This document shows, one piece after another, positions 25,481 through 33,833 of a stretch of 45,590 bases of DNA (position 1 is its first letter; each line of letters begins with the position of its first letter). A program made the translations under genes and the position numbers. The notes under the pieces are model-generated. The model did not search any database. It was not told where the DNA came from and saw nothing but the letters and a program-made list of their open reading frames with translations. Origin of the DNA: a virus. The DNA is taken from the IMG/VR virus record IMGVR_UViG_3300033150_002963, positions 1 to 45,590 of that record; one strand, 5' to 3'.

Positions 25481-27198
25481 GAAGGTCACCTGATACTTTG
25501 TCAAACAAAAGTCGTCAAGATGCAACTCTCTTTAATCGGCATCCATATCTACAACTTGCTACTCTGGAGCTGCCTAAAACTGTTAAAGAATCTTTTCCAC
25601 TTATTGAAGCTTTCACCCTCACTTTTCCCTTAATTTCAGAGGCGTTGCGTAAACTTGCCACATATCCGGTTACTAATATCGTGTATGATACTGAAGATGA
25701 AGCAGTAAAAGAGAGTTGGCGAGAAATTATTGAGGATGTTCTAAATCTCCCAGAGAAACTCTGTGATATTAATTATAATTATCTTTTGTATGGTAATACC
25801 TTCCTTTCATTAACTATTCCAAGAGAGAAAGTAGGTAAATGCCCTCTTTGTAATAAAAGATTCCCACTAAAGTCTGACATTGTTACCTTCACTGCTGGAA
25901 GGATTGATATTAGTCAATGCCCCAAATGCGGAAGAAGATCTTTTGAAGTAGAAATTACAGAAAAACCAAAAAAAGATCCTCATCAATTGAATTTGCTACT
26001 TTGGAACCCTAAAAACATCATCATTGAGTATAATCCTTATACTGGTCAAAGCGAGTATTGGTATCAAATACCTCCTCAGGAAAAAAATATTTATTTAGGG
26101 AAAAGTTCTACTCCACTTTTCAAACAGCAAATACTTGAAACTCCTTTGAAATTTTTGGAAGCAATTCTGCAGGGGAAGATGGCACATATTAGAAGAGACA
26201 AAATTCTCCATATGCGCTCACCAGTACTTAGCGGATGGGATCAAGCCTGGGGATGCCCAAGGCTACTTTTTGTATTGAAACATATGTATTATTTGTTACT
26301 TATGTTAAGAGCCCAGGAGGCAATTCTTAGAGACCATTTGGTTCCCCTGAGAGTATTGCATCTTCCTACAGTAGTCCAAGGTATGCAAGGAATTGTCGAT
26401 ATAACCCTCCAAGATGCTAGAAAAAGATTGATTTCAGAAATAGAAAAATGGAAACAGGATCCGAACCACATCTCCATAATTCCTTTACCAGTTACTTACT
26501 CGAACTTTAGTGGCCAAGGTAAGATGTTAAATATAACCGCGGAAATAACTGAGTGGTCTAGACAAATCATTGCTAGCCTAGGAATACCACCGGAATTCAT
26601 TTATGGTCAGCTAACTTGGAGTGGTAGCAATGTTTCTTTGAGAATGTTGGAAAATGATCTACTTACTCTTAGGAATTATGACGTGAAGATTTTGAATTTT
26701 ATAGTAGATCAAGTTCGTAGTTACTTCCCTGAATTTCCCCCGATCAAACTTCACCTCTCCGAATTCAAGATGGCTGATGATGCTACCCGGAGAGAAATGC
26801 TACTACAACTGGCTAGTAAAGAAATGATATCCTATTCTACTTTACTTCAAGATTTCAACATTGATTTCAAAAAGGAGATTGAAAAGAAGATTCAAGAAAA
26901 TATTATGCTCGCAGAGCTTGACATGTCAGTTATGCTTAGACAAATCAAGGCACAATCAGAAGCCCAGCTACAAAAGTTTATAGAGGAAAGAAAACTACAG
27001 CAATCAATTAGCCCTGCAATGGCTGCTGGCCAACAATCAGTGCAGGCTCCACCAGCCCAATTAGAAGAGGAGGAACCACCCAAGCCTCAGGAAGAAAAGG
27101 CACCAAAAGAGAAAGAAAAAGCTATTAAACAAATGGAGAAAGAACAACTGCCTGAGCAAAAACCTCCTAGAAGAGGCCCCGAATCTAGTCAGATCTGA
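25474..27198 (+). CDS. Portal protein with zinc-ribbon insertion
   Basis: 574 residues. The central region has the order expected of phage portals: HPYLQLATLELPKT, NYNYLLYGNTFL, WNPKNIIIEYNPYTG, and LGIPPEFIYGQLTW near the crown/stem part. A four-cysteine insert (CPLCNKRF and CPKCGRRS, about residues 125-155) looks like a zinc ribbon and is unusual for portals. The C-terminal 70 residues are Gln/Pro/Glu/Lys-rich and probably disordered. The portal forms the dodecameric DNA channel at one capsid vertex and docks the terminase, whose gene follows with a one-base overlap (TGATGG). GGTGG precedes the start. Confidence 0.85.
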   Translation: MVRRSPDTLSNKSRQDATLFNRHPYLQLATLELPKTVKESFPLIEAFTLTFPLISEALRKLATYPVTNIVYDTEDEAVKESWREIIEDVLNLPEKLCDINYNYLLYGNTFLSLTIPREKVGKCPLCNKRFPLKSDIVTFTAGRIDISQCPKCGRRSFEVEITEKPKKDPHQLNLLLWNPKNIIIEYNPYTGQSEYWYQIPPQEKNIYLGKSSTPLFKQQILETPLKFLEAILQGKMAHIRRDKILHMRSPVLSGWDQAWGCPRLLFVLKHMYYLLLMLRAQEAILRDHLVPLRVLHLPTVVQGMQGIVDITLQDARKRLISEIEKWKQDPNHISIIPLPVTYSNFSGQGKMLNITAEITEWSRQIIASLGIPPEFIYGQLTWSGSNVSLRMLENDLLTLRNYDVKILNFIVDQVRSYFPEFPPIKLHLSEFKMADDATRREMLLQLASKEMISYSTLLQDFNIDFKKEIEKKIQENIMLAELDMSVMLRQIKAQSEAQLQKFIEERKLQQSISPAMAAGQQSVQAPPAQLEEEEPPKPQEEKAPKEKEKAIKQMEKEQLPEQKPPRRGPESSQI

Positions 27199-28790
27199 TG
27201 GCTGAAGCTAAATCATATCTTAATATGACTCCCTCGCAGTTTGTCGAGAACTTTATTCGTATCTCGGGAAGAGAGTTTAAAGGTGAATGTGGGTTTGAAT
27301 ACTGGCCATACCTAAAAAGAGTCTATGACACTCCACACCGCATGATTATTCTCCATTCTTCAAGACAGAGTAGTAAGAGTACTACTATTGGAAACTTGCT
27401 CCTCACTTATGCAGTGATCGAAGCACCACTAAGTGCTCTATATGTAGGGAGAAGTGATAAACAAGTAGCACAATTTAGTAGAGATAGACTTAAAGTTACC
27501 ATGTCTACCTCTCCGTTACTAGCAACACTTACTTCGGACAGTAATTTATCTCAAAATGTTTCGGAAAAAGAATTCTCAAATGGTTCAATAGTCAGACTCC
27601 GATCAGCTGGGGCACACCCGGATACAGTGCGAGGAATTGCTGCTCGATTCTTAGCTGTTGATGAAGCTCAAGAAATTCAAACCAACTTCCTTCCAGTAAT
27701 CTTCGAATGCACCGCAACATATCCAAAAGATAAGATTATTTTTATTGCTGGAACTCCTCTCAGTCAAGATAATACTCTAAGTAGATATTATTATCAGTAC
27801 TCCACTATGAATGAATGGATGATTAAATGTGAAGGTTGCAATAGATGGAATATCCTTGGAGTAGAGAATATAGGTGAGTCTGGAATTATATGTGCTAGGT
27901 GTGGCAGACCGCTCGATTACCGCAAAGGTATCTGGATAGCAGGAAGAACTGATGCGGAGTTTGAAGGATTTCGATTTAGCCAGCTAATTACTCCTTACTC
28001 ATACTACGACTGGGAGAAATCAGTTCTTCTTAAATATAAAACTTATCCAATTAATCAATTTTTTAATGAAGTCCTTGGGCTTCCTTATGAACAGGGAATT
28101 AAACCAATTACCTATGACCAAATTGTTGCCTGCTGTCAGAATTATGACATTATTACTGAGCCAAATAATGCTCTAAAAGTAACCCAGAGCTTCGCCGGCA
28201 TAGACTGGGGTACTGGTGAAAGTTCTTATACGGTTCTCTCAATTGGGGCTATGTTGGGTAACAAGGTCAAAGTTTACTTTATTAAAAAATACCGTGGAGT
28301 AGAAGCAGTTCCAGATAGATGCTTGGATGATATCTGTAAGATGATTAAAAAATATCAGGTCAATACTGTAGCAGCTGATTGGGGTGGAGGCATGAAATAT
28401 AATTTCGACTTATACAGCCGCCTCTCCCCACAACACACAGTCGTACAAGTACAGGAAAGTGGTACTCTAAAAGAAAAACTGAAGTTTGACCGAAGGAGTG
28501 GATACTATGTAGTCAATCGAACTATGTTTCTTAGTGATGTATTTTGGATGATAAAAAAGAAAATGATCATATTTCCAAAAAAAGATTTCTTCATGCCAGA
28601 TTTTGCTCAAGATATACTATCAGTATATCAGGAAGAAACTGCTAGAGGAATTCGTTATGACCATCCACCGGGAGAGACGGACGATACGTTACACTCTCTA
28701 GCATTTATGTTAATAGCTGCTCAACTAACTGTCGGACTCTCCTATCTATATTCTCCCAGAGAAGCAGCAAAAATTCATTTACCAGAATAA
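27198..28790 (+). CDS. terL: Terminase large subunit
   Basis: 530 residues. ATPase domain: Walker A HSSRQSSKSTT (classic R-Q-x-GKS with Ser in place of Gly), Walker B RFLAVDEAQEI, and the coupling segment FIAGTPLSQDN. A zinc ribbon (CEGCNRWN, CARCGRP) lies between the domains. The RNase H-like nuclease domain has its acidic residues in AGIDWGTG, VAADWGGG and ETDDTLHSLAF. It pumps DNA into the prohead through the neighbouring portal and cuts concatemers. It is the last gene of this plus-strand operon; no clear terminator hairpin follows. Confidence 0.95.
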   Translation: MAEAKSYLNMTPSQFVENFIRISGREFKGECGFEYWPYLKRVYDTPHRMIILHSSRQSSKSTTIGNLLLTYAVIEAPLSALYVGRSDKQVAQFSRDRLKVTMSTSPLLATLTSDSNLSQNVSEKEFSNGSIVRLRSAGAHPDTVRGIAARFLAVDEAQEIQTNFLPVIFECTATYPKDKIIFIAGTPLSQDNTLSRYYYQYSTMNEWMIKCEGCNRWNILGVENIGESGIICARCGRPLDYRKGIWIAGRTDAEFEGFRFSQLITPYSYYDWEKSVLLKYKTYPINQFFNEVLGLPYEQGIKPITYDQIVACCQNYDIITEPNNALKVTQSFAGIDWGTGESSYTVLSIGAMLGNKVKVYFIKKYRGVEAVPDRCLDDICKMIKKYQVNTVAADWGGGMKYNFDLYSRLSPQHTVVQVQESGTLKEKLKFDRRSGYYVVNRTMFLSDVFWMIKKKMIIFPKKDFFMPDFAQDILSVYQEETARGIRYDHPPGETDDTLHSLAFMLIAAQLTVGLSYLYSPREAAKIHLPE

Positions 28791-28811
28791 CTTACCTTAT
28801 GGTTCCAAGAA

Positions 28812-29060
28812 TTATCTCAACTCACCATTTAACAATTTGTTTACAAACTCATTCCCTCTCTGTCTATCCTTCGCAACTTTGATCGCCTCTTTTCTTAAAT
28901 CATCAGTGACCTTCTCAAGTCTCACTTCTTGATATGACCATGAGATCCCATCCGACTCAATTAACAAAATACTGTTATTACCCAAATCTAGGGCAATAGG
29001 AGTCTGCTCTGGTGTTAGCCCCTTCCGTATCTTTGCAAGGAAAAGATCCACTACTTGCAT
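28812..29060 (-). CDS. Small hypothetical protein convergent with terminase
   Basis: 82 residues, AAAGGAG before the ATG. Mixed alpha/beta with a hydrophobic centre (IALDLGNNSILLIESDG) and a basic helical C-terminus (KEAIKVAKDRQRGNEF). Not recognised. It is the last gene of the minus-strand accessory block, ending 22 bases from the terminase stop. Confidence 0.72.
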   Translation of the reverse strand: MQVVDLFLAKIRKGLTPEQTPIALDLGNNSILLIESDGISWSYQEVRLEKVTDDLRKEAIKVAKDRQRGNEFVNKLLNGELR

Positions 29061-29114
29061 TGTTTATCTCCTTTCTTGTAATTAACTATGGCAAGGAACT
29101 TATTTAATTTATTC

Positions 29115-29561
29115 TCATAAAACATGCACCTCTTCAGCCTTAAAACCAGCTTTCTGTAGATACTCCCGAACATCAACCCAGAACGAGTACATATCCAGAG
29201 GACTGGATAAGTAACGATAATGATATAGTAACTTTATAAGAGATCCGGTCAGATCTAGCATTTCTTGTAAGTCTTCCAAACTTGCATGCCCATGCAAATA
29301 ATCACTAGTGCATGCGCAAATGCTGTGAAATAAAATTTCTAGCCCTTTCTCTACATCATGTGGAGTATCCACTATTCTGAAAACTGGATCTGCTCCACCC
29401 CGATATATCCAGTATCCAGGCTTCCCTTCAAAAGCACTATCAGTCAAATAATATATAGTTCCTTCTATATGAAAATATCTTTTTATGCTCTCAATATTCT
29501 CATATTTACGGATAAAGACTCTTCTTTGAGTTTTCTCTTGTTCATGAGGAACGACTTGCAT
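29115..29561 (-). CDS. Hypothetical protein, 148 residues
   Basis: Start chosen at MQVVPHEQ because GGAGGAG lies just upstream; an earlier ATG overlaps that site. Contains YFHIEGTIYYLTDSAF and a Cys/His-containing stretch (HSICACTSDYLHGHA), then Tyr-rich helices. No recognised family. It sits in a run of small accessory genes. Confidence 0.72.
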   Translation of the reverse strand: MQVVPHEQEKTQRRVFIRKYENIESIKRYFHIEGTIYYLTDSAFEGKPGYWIYRGGADPVFRIVDTPHDVEKGLEILFHSICACTSDYLHGHASLEDLQEMLDLTGSLIKLLYHYRYLSSPLDMYSFWVDVREYLQKAGFKAEEVHVL

Positions 29562-29581
29562 ATTTCTCCTCCATAACGCTT

Positions 29582-29836
29582 TCATCTTCCAGCTCTTTTA
29601 TTCACCCTAGCTCTCATATAATCAAACAGCAAAATTGTAAGCTGACTACATAACATAGATGTTATCAAACTTCCTAATGCCAAAAACACAAAAACACTAG
29701 ACTCAGTAAGTACCCAAAGAGCGGTGAGCACAAAAAACATAATCATTCCAATTATAAAATAGACAGATAAAACCTTAATTCCATAAATTCTGCATTTTGC
29801 TAAAATACCCTTCTCATTCATTTTATCATCTCCCAT
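29582..29836 (-). CDS. Small two-helix membrane protein
   Basis: 84 residues. Two transmembrane helices at about 21-41 (VLSVYFIIGMIMFFVLTALW) and 48-70 (VFVFLALGSLITSMLCSQLT), with a basic C-terminus (RARVNKRAGR). Its size and topology fit a holin or a superinfection/immunity membrane protein; nothing distinguishes these. An internal ATG five codons in (MNEKG) is an alternative start. Confidence 0.72.
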   Translation of the reverse strand: MGDDKMNEKGILAKCRIYGIKVLSVYFIIGMIMFFVLTALWVLTESSVFVFLALGSLITSMLCSQLTILLFDYMRARVNKRAGR

Positions 29837-29854
29837 CTTTATCCCCCATCCTCC

Positions 29855-30052
29855 CTATTTCTCCTTTTCTTCTAAAAAAGGACACCAATCAGGAATAGGA
29901 AGATACTCTAATCCCCTTGAATAGAATTCTCCTTTAAACATGATAACCCTTCTTTCAGCCTTCCCACATTCCCAACAAACATCTCCTAATTCTCTCAAAA
30001 AAGGGCATTGGAAACAGTTGCTAACCTCAATAGTTACCTTAAACTTCCTCAC
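29855..30052 (-). CDS. Cysteine-rich small protein
   Basis: 65 residues with a GTG start behind CGGAGG. Five cysteines (CFQC, CWEC and one near the C-terminus in DWCPFLEE) with spacing typical of a zinc or metal site. It opens with a short beta strand (KFKVTIEVS). One of the many small metal-binding proteins here; function unknown. Confidence 0.72.
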   Translation of the reverse strand: MRKFKVTIEVSNCFQCPFLRELGDVCWECGKAERRVIMFKGEFYSRGLEYLPIPDWCPFLEEKEK

Positions 30053-30110
30053 TATTCTTTTCCTCCGAAAACTTCATCGCAGACTTTTCATCCAGAATTC
30101 CTTGATACAT
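30039..30110 (-). CDS. Tiny ORF, 23 residues
   Basis: MYQGILDEKS...NSEEV, with a strong AGGAGGAAGAA site and overlap with the start of the cysteine-rich gene that follows. It may be a real micropeptide or a translational leader for that gene. Confidence 0.4.
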   Translation of the reverse strand: MYQGILDEKSAMKFSEEKNSEEV

Positions 30111-30136
30111 TTCTTCCTCCTACAAAACAGTTTTTA

Positions 30137-30580
30137 TCAAATATTTTTGAGTTCTGGTAACTTCGGGCATTTATCTTTATCCTTTTTCAATGCTTTCCCT
30201 GGCCAAACTACAAGAACATGTGCCTCTACTGACTCGCCTAAGTACCCTACGTCTTTGAGTCTTATCTCCCACTTTTTTCTTCCCGCTAGCATATTTCCCT
30301 GATAAAGGTAAGGGATGAACCCATGTAACATAAATAAATCTATTCCCAGTCGAGCATTAAGAGTAAATTTGTGTAAATCATCAACATCGATATCTTCGAG
30401 TTGCCTCTTAGAAGGCTCACCCAGCTCGATTATACCCTCCAAGCCAGTCCTGTTACTGGCAAACGTCAAATCATATTGTCCCTGCAGATTTACCCTTACT
30501 TCATCCTGGTAAAAAAGTAATTCGTCAAATAGTTTGGCTAATATGGCTTCCCACAGTATTTTCTCTTCCGCTAATCCCAT
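30137..30580 (-). CDS. Hypothetical protein, 147 residues
   Basis: Start chosen at MGLAEEK behind AAAGGAGAAGG. Acidic middle (LEDIDVDDLHKF) and a Lys-rich C-terminus. Contains GLEGIIELGEPS and HVLVVWPGKAL. The fold is probably alpha/beta, with no known motif. It is flanked by small zinc and membrane proteins of the accessory block. Confidence 0.72.
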   Translation of the reverse strand: MGLAEEKILWEAILAKLFDELLFYQDEVRVNLQGQYDLTFASNRTGLEGIIELGEPSKRQLEDIDVDDLHKFTLNARLGIDLFMLHGFIPYLYQGNMLAGRKKWEIRLKDVGYLGESVEAHVLVVWPGKALKKDKDKCPKLPELKNI

Positions 30581-30649
30581 CTTCCTTCTCCTTTCTCCTT
30601 TGCTCTTTTCTCCATTTAAGATCCTCTTCAAAGGATCTTATCCAAAATT

Positions 30650-30841
30650 TCACCTATCTCCTTTCTCTTTTATTTCTTTTTTAATCTCTTCGTATATCTT
30701 TTTATATCTTTCACAAACATCTTTTCCTTTACAAACAAGAACAAATGTATTTCTACAGCAATCATAACAATAGAATGTAGGGTAAATCAGAGCTGGGCAT
30801 TTTATAACATCTTTGTCCGAACCACAATAGCTACATTTCAT
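30650..30841 (-). CDS. Small zinc-finger protein
   Basis: 63 residues. CSYC near the start, CYDCC in the middle, with additional cysteines (KCP, VCK, VCERY), suggest one or two zinc sites. A Lys/Glu helix closes the protein. AAGGAGG precedes the ATG. Function unknown. Confidence 0.74.
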   Translation of the reverse strand: MKCSYCGSDKDVIKCPALIYPTFYCYDCCRNTFVLVCKGKDVCERYKKIYEEIKKEIKEKGDR

Positions 30842-30843
30842 AA

Positions 30844-30900
30844 CTAGCCTCCTTTCCTTATACTCAAACCCTCAGTATCAATAATTATATTCTCCAGCAT
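30844..30900 (-). CDS. Tiny ORF, 18 residues
   Basis: MLENIIIDTEGLSIRKGG with AAAGGAGG upstream; its own last codons contain the ribosome site of the following zinc-finger gene. It may be a leader peptide or chance. Confidence 0.3.
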   Translation of the reverse strand: MLENIIIDTEGLSIRKGG

Positions 30901-30941
30901 CTTTGTCCTCCTTTCCTTTTTCTTATCCTCTATAAAACTCT

Positions 30942-31055
30942 TTATCCATCACTCTCATCTAAATCAAACAACACTTTAATAAATTCCCCACTTTCCTCAT
31001 TCTTGGGGTAACAAATAATATCTCCATCGCTGTTTCTTTCCCCCCTTTCAATCAA
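30942..31055 (-). CDS. Possible small protein with TTG start, 37 residues
   Basis: A frame open from TTG at 31055 (AAGGAAGAG about 12 bases upstream) reads MIERGERNSDG, then IICYPKNEESGEFIKVLFDL, to DESDG. The composition looks protein-like, but there is no ATG and the ribosome site is far away. It fills an otherwise empty 220-base gap. Confidence 0.35.
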   Translation of the reverse strand: MIERGERNSDGDIICYPKNEESGEFIKVLFDLDESDG

Positions 31056-31060
31056 AAATT

Positions 31061-31516
31061 TTATTTGCTCTTCCTTGGAGGCAAAGGTTTAAGTTCCGTT
31101 ATCTTTGATGAATAAAAAATAGATGGACCGAATAGAAGATACCAAGTATTCTGTCTCTTCACTTGAAATTCAGCCAGTAAAGCGTTGGCTTCCGCCTTTG
31201 CGTTAGCACATTCTGTAATATATTCAGAAAGGGTTTTACTTTGTTCCATATTATCCAAAGCCCCACCAACTAAGGACCCAGGCTTCACAGAATACCGTGC
31301 CTCTCGAACCAATTCTACATGCTCCTGCAAAGTTATCGCCTTTTGCCTCATACCCACCAACTCCGGGTAAGCTCTAATTCCAGTAGCAACAACTGCAAAA
31401 GAAGCCACCCAGAAAATCACACTGAAAATAAAAGCAAAATATGCAGCCCCATTGTCGCGTTTGGCAAAGAATACTGTAAGAAAAGTTGCCACCAGTGCCA
31501 AAATTAACCAGATCAT
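31061..31516 (-). CDS. Membrane protein with two N-terminal helices
   Basis: 151 residues from MIWLILALV behind AAGGAGG. Two transmembrane helices (about 1-18 and 27-48) precede a long helical domain (about 55-110, RQKAITLQEHVELVREARY) and a basic C-terminus. It resembles membrane-anchored helical proteins such as spanins or LemA-like proteins only in layout. Unknown. Confidence 0.74.
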   Translation of the reverse strand: MIWLILALVATFLTVFFAKRDNGAAYFAFIFSVIFWVASFAVVATGIRAYPELVGMRQKAITLQEHVELVREARYSVKPGSLVGGALDNMEQSKTLSEYITECANAKAEANALLAEFQVKRQNTWYLLFGPSIFYSSKITELKPLPPRKSK

Positions 31517-31532
31517 CCTTCTTCCTCCTTCT

Positions 31533-32066
31533 TTAAATTCTACAAAAACTAGGTAATCCGATTCGCTGGAACCAGGTTCTCTTCTGATGAGGCTTCCCCA
31601 ATTCCCAAAAAGCAACAACTCTAGCGTCAGAAAACCCGGGGCTTGCCAAATCTCTAGAGCCCAAGGCTACTCCACTCACTTCTTCTACTTTATCTACTAA
31701 CAAAACATCTCCTATCCTCTTAAATACTAACTCTGCCTCTAAACTACAAGTATCTAGCTTTTTTCTCCGAATCAAATCGCAAACTTCTGAATCACTAATA
31801 TGAGCCAGTATTAAGGCATTAAGACGATTATCAAACTCCTCTGCCCAGCTATTAACAACCTCTCCTACTTTCCGACGAGGAGAATTGTGAAAAAGATATA
31901 CTGGCAAACCCGATTTAAATCCATTTATTAACTCTTCTATCTGATTACGCCCCCAGAATTTCCCTATCGTATGCCCGTTTATACCATCTATAAAAATCTT
32001 TCCTCGACTGATCCCCTCATAGGCAACCAAAAGCTTTGCCAAAAAGGGGTAAGAACTTTTTTGCAT
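31533..32066 (-). CDS. Prohead maturation protease (candidate)
   Basis: 177 residues from MQKSSYPF. The order matches caudoviral prohead serine proteases. A His after a hydrophobic strand (VYLFHNSPRRKVGEV) is followed by a spacer strand (LNALILAHISDSEV). A candidate catalytic Ser lies in KLDTCSLEAEL (family form SIE), and then comes VEEVSGVALGSRDLASPGFSDAR, like the family's conserved tail. It would cleave scaffold and capsid during head maturation. Oddly, it lies on the minus strand among accessory genes, apart from the portal-terminase operon. Confidence 0.68.
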   Translation of the reverse strand: MQKSSYPFLAKLLVAYEGISRGKIFIDGINGHTIGKFWGRNQIEELINGFKSGLPVYLFHNSPRRKVGEVVNSWAEEFDNRLNALILAHISDSEVCDLIRRKKLDTCSLEAELVFKRIGDVLLVDKVEEVSGVALGSRDLASPGFSDARVVAFWELGKPHQKRTWFQRIGLPSFCRI

Positions 32067-32206
32067 GGCAAACACCCCCCTTCCTTAAAGAAATTATTTA
32101 TTTCTCTCCATCAAAGAAAATAACTAGGGAAATTTACACACAAAGGTACAATCTGTTTACACTTTTTAATAAGTGATGACGTTTTTGTCCATCTTAAAAT
32201 GGAGGG

Positions 32207-32298
32207 CACCTAGTGGCGGAATTGGTAGACGCAATGGATTGGAAATCCATTGCGGGAATATCCCGCATGCGGGTTTGATTCCCACACCTAGGTGCCCA
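32207..32298 (+). tRNA. Non-canonical class II tRNA, anticodon GGA (Ser) on a Leu-like body
   Basis: The D-arm TGGCGGAATTGGTAGACGC is the bacterial tRNA-Leu consensus. The anticodon stem-loop is ATGGA-TTGGAAA-TCCAT, anticodon GGA (Ser UCC/UCU). A six-pair variable arm GCGGGA-ATA-TCCCGC follows. The ends pair CACCTAG/CTAGGTG with C73 and encoded CCA, and pairing extends to ten bp outward (GGGCACCTAG/CTAGGTGCCC). The T-loop is TTTGATT (C56 missing), its stem has a C-A mismatch, and one or two extra bases precede the acceptor. A TAAAAT box at 32195-32200 could be its -10. In the rest of the gene-free stretch 32067-32376 nothing else was seen. Confidence 0.62.
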
Positions 32299-32376
32299 AC
32301 TCTATCATTATATCTATTCTTTAGTAATATCTTCCAATGAAACGTGTGCATTAAGCAATTGTGCTACCTTCATATT

Positions 32377-32598
32377 TTAGAATCCAACTAGTGCTAAAAA
32401 GTAAGCAAATCCTATTAAAATGCCTAGAATTCCAAGGATCATTCCTGATAAAGAAAGACCTTTCTCTTCCCGAACCTGGGTAGCCAAAGCTATAGCTATA
32501 GCACCACTAGCCCAAGATATTAATGGAACATATAACCCAAAGAGAATTGAAACAATACCACAGACTAATGCTAAAGATGCCTTTCCCTTACTACTCAT
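32377..32598 (-). CDS. Small membrane protein, DUF4190-like
   Basis: 73 residues from MSSKGKASLAL behind AAGGAGGAG. Two hydrophobic helices (ALVCGIVSILFGLYVPLISW and GMILGILGILIGFAYFLALV) with Gly-rich packing resemble DUF4190-type bacterial membrane proteins. It may have been captured from a host. Function unknown. Confidence 0.74.
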   Translation of the reverse strand: MSSKGKASLALVCGIVSILFGLYVPLISWASGAIAIALATQVREEKGLSLSGMILGILGILIGFAYFLALVGF

Positions 32599-32831
32599 CT
32601 TCTCCTCCTTCTGTTTTTTCGAGTCTGGAGAATTCTCTTCCCATCTGACATAAAGTCTTTTACACATCTGAGGCACAGATAAATTTTTTCATCTTTCCGA
32701 GGCTTATGCCACGCAACTAGAAAAGGTACTGGTTCATCACAAATCCCACGTTTAGGATCATAGTTCCACTGAACCCACTGCTTTTCCAAGTAAGCCTCTG
32801 CTGGCTCACCACAATTCTTACATCGCTTCAT
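32595..32831 (-). CDS. Small zinc-ribbon protein with Arg-rich tail
   Basis: 78 residues from MKRCKNCGE. CKNC and CLRC form a zinc ribbon around a Trp-rich middle (WVQWNYDPKRG). The C-terminus is strongly basic (TRKNRRRRR), which suggests nucleic-acid contact. It overlaps the membrane protein gene by four bases and follows the HTH gene with a one-base overlap. Confidence 0.76.
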   Translation of the reverse strand: MKRCKNCGEPAEAYLEKQWVQWNYDPKRGICDEPVPFLVAWHKPRKDEKIYLCLRCVKDFMSDGKRILQTRKNRRRRR

Positions 32832-33424
32832 CACAAGCCTCCCCCTCTTCGATATCGCAGATCATTTTCTCTTCTCTTTTCCCAATACTTGTCTGACCGA
32901 TGAGTAACTCCAATTACCTTTCTTCTTAACCCAGCAGTACAATCACTAAGTACTATGTTAGTAGAAGCACCAACAATCTTCCTGTATTTAGCAATAGTAG
33001 AAGAAGACCATCCATACTTTTCTTGTAACTGACGATATGTTAGAGTATGAAGATCCATGATTTCTTCCCAACTCAAATTATTGCGGATCGAAGCATCACA
33101 AAAGTCTTGAACATAAGTCGTAGAATTTGGATCTATCCCTAAATACCTTTTCAGTTTTTTCACTACTCGTATAGGGACATCGTATTTCTCCGCAAATGCT
33201 CTTTCTGGTAAGAACAAGTCTGATACCATTTCAGGAGTGAGTGTAAACTGAGAAATATCTCTAACTTTTCGTGATTTCTGTCTTCTATGTTCTCCCCGCT
33301 CTGACTGCCTTTTATAATCTTTCTTCCATTTCCATGCCGTTTGTGGATGTACTCCATATTTAATAGCCAACTCCTCAGCTCCTAACTTTTCCAAATCCCT
33401 TTTTGATACTTTGTGCTTGATCAT
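32831..33424 (-). CDS. Triple helix-turn-helix DNA-binding protein
   Basis: 197 residues. Three repeats of an HTH pattern are visible: EELAIKYGVHPQTAWKWKKD (about 17-36), AFAEKYDVPIRVVKKLKRYL (about 75-95) and RQLQEKYGWSSSTIAKYRKI (about 130-150), each with the short turn and basic recognition helix of homeodomain-like HTHs. It may be a transcriptional regulator or a small terminase subunit, which also uses HTH domains. The second of two ATGs is preferred (GGAGGG at five bases). Confidence 0.78.
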   Translation of the reverse strand: MIKHKVSKRDLEKLGAEELAIKYGVHPQTAWKWKKDYKRQSERGEHRRQKSRKVRDISQFTLTPEMVSDLFLPERAFAEKYDVPIRVVKKLKRYLGIDPNSTTYVQDFCDASIRNNLSWEEIMDLHTLTYRQLQEKYGWSSSTIAKYRKIVGASTNIVLSDCTAGLRRKVIGVTHRSDKYWEKRRENDLRYRRGGGL

Positions 33425-33804
33425 CATTCCCTCCTTTCCGATTTCCCATCTGTTTTGGGAGTAAATTTATCCAAATTATAATGGTACCACTGACACATAC
33501 CAAACATTACTCTTACTTCTTTTGGTACTTCCTCTTCCCCCTCCAAATTAACTAGCTCAACTCCCTGATAGTAATAATGCAATATTAACCAACTAGGGTA
33601 AGTCTTTACAGCATAAACCTCCCATGTATCCCGTTGTATATAGTCTACTTCAATTTTAGAATGCTCATTCAAATAATTGGTAATCTCTTCAAAAGAAACT
33701 GTTGGCTCACTATCATGCCACCAAATACTTACTAACTTAATTTTATCATCCTGAGTTGATAACCCCTCATGGTATCTTGCTAGAGATTCTTGTAGTGTTG
33801 GCAT
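33424..33804 (-). CDS. Hypothetical protein, 126 residues
   Basis: Trp/Tyr-rich, with one cysteine (FGMCQWYHYN) and an acidic middle. No family recognised. Its stop overlaps the start region of the triple-HTH gene (ATGA), so the two are probably co-translated. GGAGG precedes its ATG. Confidence 0.73.
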   Translation of the reverse strand: MPTLQESLARYHEGLSTQDDKIKLVSIWWHDSEPTVSFEEITNYLNEHSKIEVDYIQRDTWEVYAVKTYPSWLILHYYYQGVELVNLEGEEEVPKEVRVMFGMCQWYHYNLDKFTPKTDGKSERRE

Positions 33805-33833
33805 TATATACCTCCTCCAAATCTCCGTTCTAC

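Noticed and set aside
28791-28811. Rho-independent terminator between the convergent terminase and 82-residue genes
   Set aside because: The short gap has no hairpin followed by a T-run on either strand.
32166-32351. Minus-strand open frame across the tRNA
   Set aside because: It is antisense to a clear tRNA-like fold and has no ribosome site.
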